A DNA stretch of 64,000 bases, taken from assembly GCF_004323635.1 (NCBI RefSeq), contig NZ_CP036515.1:4031501-4095500 (forward strand). Direction: 5' to 3'. Shown one piece after another: positions 63,427 through 64,000 of this stretch. Numbering within the stretch: position 1 is the first letter of the stretch; each line of letters starts with the position of its first letter. The notes under the pieces were generated by a model. That model saw only the letters and a program-made list of their open reading frames with translations. It did no database searches and was not told where the DNA came from. The stretch comes from Lichenihabitans psoromatis. GTDB taxonomy: Bacteria > Pseudomonadota > Alphaproteobacteria > Rhizobiales > Beijerinckiaceae. The position numbers and the translations under genes were made by a program.

Positions 63427-63562
63427 CCTCCACGGAGACGTTCTGAATGTTCAGCGCGTCAGAGGGTCGACCCTCGGTCTTCAACGGCGTCAGCTTCAGC
63501 CCGAACGGTTGACGGCGCCGCTTTTCGATCGTCGCGACCATTCGTTTCACGGAGGTGTAGTT

Positions 63563-63904
63563 ATGGACAACGATCGTATCGAAGGCGCAGCGCGCAACAT
63601 CGGCGGCAAGGTCGAGTCGGCTGCGGGCGATTTGCTCGGCGACAACAAGACCAAGACCGATGGTCTGATGGACCAGGTCGCGGGTCAGGCGCAAAATGCG
63701 TTCGGCAGCGTGAAGGATACGGCCCGTCAGGTCGCGAACGACGCTCCGAAATATCTCGACGACGCCATCGATAACGGCCAGCGTTATTACCGTCAGGGCA
63801 GCCAGGCGGTCCGGGAACAGTTCGGCAATGTCCCGGTCACAGAAATCATGTTGGCTGGTGCTGCTGGTTATCTGTTGGCTTGGTTGATCCACGGCCGCCA
63901 GTGA
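63563..63904 (+). CDS. CsbD-family stress protein with C-terminal membrane segment
   Basis: A 113-residue protein. The CsbD-like N-terminal half reads MDNDRIEGAARNIGGKVESA and DGLMDQVAGQAQNAFGSVKD, an amphipathic helical pattern. The C-terminus adds a hydrophobic segment EIMLAGAAGYLLAWLIHG, as in DUF883-like ribosome or membrane-associated proteins. GGAGGTGTAGTT precedes the ATG; the upstream frame to 63509 is unsupported. An EcfG promoter lies upstream, consistent with general stress control. After it, 96 bases to the window end hold nothing I can identify. Confidence 0.88.
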   Translation: MDNDRIEGAARNIGGKVESAAGDLLGDNKTKTDGLMDQVAGQAQNAFGSVKDTARQVANDAPKYLDDAIDNGQRYYRQGSQAVREQFGNVPVTEIMLAGAAGYLLAWLIHGRQ

Positions 63905-64000
63905 CCGAGAGGGCGGATTGTCGTTAAGGCGTCCCCCGCTCCACCCGTTGAACTGACACGCGTCAGCGATCTGAAAATTCGACCGACGGCGCCGGCTGCA

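Overview
The window is a GC-rich chromosomal segment of an alphaproteobacterium, most likely a member of the Hyphomicrobiales (Rhizobiales). This rests on gene order: the str and S10 ribosomal operons are fused through tuf; tRNA-Trp precedes secE-nusG-rplKAJL-rpoBC; and folE-hisI, a NifU-like gene, yidD and thrS, the fabA-fabB-fabI cluster, rpsO-pnp, and gpsA-tsaD divergent from hemC-hemD all sit in arrangements familiar from that order. I cannot name the genus from sequence alone.

Layout. 1-11525 (minus): rpsL-rpsG-fusA-tuf-rpsJ-rplC-D-W-B-rpsS-rplV-rpsC-rplP-rpmC-rpsQ-rplN-X-E-rpsN-rpsH (cut off), with a good -35/-10 promoter about 300 bases upstream of rpsL. 12003-12497: a short LuxR-like remnant lacking its DNA-binding domain. 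12671-25296 (minus): tRNA-Trp-secE-nusG-rplK-rplA-rplJ-rplL-rpoB-rpoC, with several perfect hairpins between genes and a clear terminator after rpoC. 25398-27315: a YbjQ-family gene, a GlxA-type AraC regulator, tRNA-Tyr and tRNA-Gly.

27577-38156 is the main accessory block: an amide uptake and breakdown locus. A Tat-exported amide/urea-type binding protein, two permeases and two ATPases (LivK/H/M/G/F or UrtABCDE/FmdDEF architecture) are followed by two amidase-signature enzymes, an antibiotic-biosynthesis-monooxygenase-fold protein and a short-chain dehydrogenase. Upstream lie an AmiC-like protein with no credible export signal and a divergent MarR regulator. A nearly perfect 22-base palindrome stands before the binding-protein gene. 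I infer that amides are sensed, imported and hydrolysed by this unit.

38286-44603: small hypothetical genes; a PAS-GGDEF cyclase followed at once by a degenerate CitE-like protein and an alpha/beta-hydrolase-fold protein without the nucleophile serine; a flavin-reductase-fold protein, a nitroreductase, an exported repeat protein and a lone Lrp ligand-binding domain.

44875-64000: housekeeping genes thrS, yidD, a NifU-like gene, folE, hisI, a patatin, rpsO, pnp, a Spy-like protein with an extraordinary charged tail, fabI-fabB-fabA, mutT, an EVE protein, gpsA, tsaD, hemC, hemD, a conserved small protein and a CsbD protein preceded by a textbook EcfG-type (general stress sigma factor) promoter. 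I see no insertion sequence, CRISPR array or phage gene.
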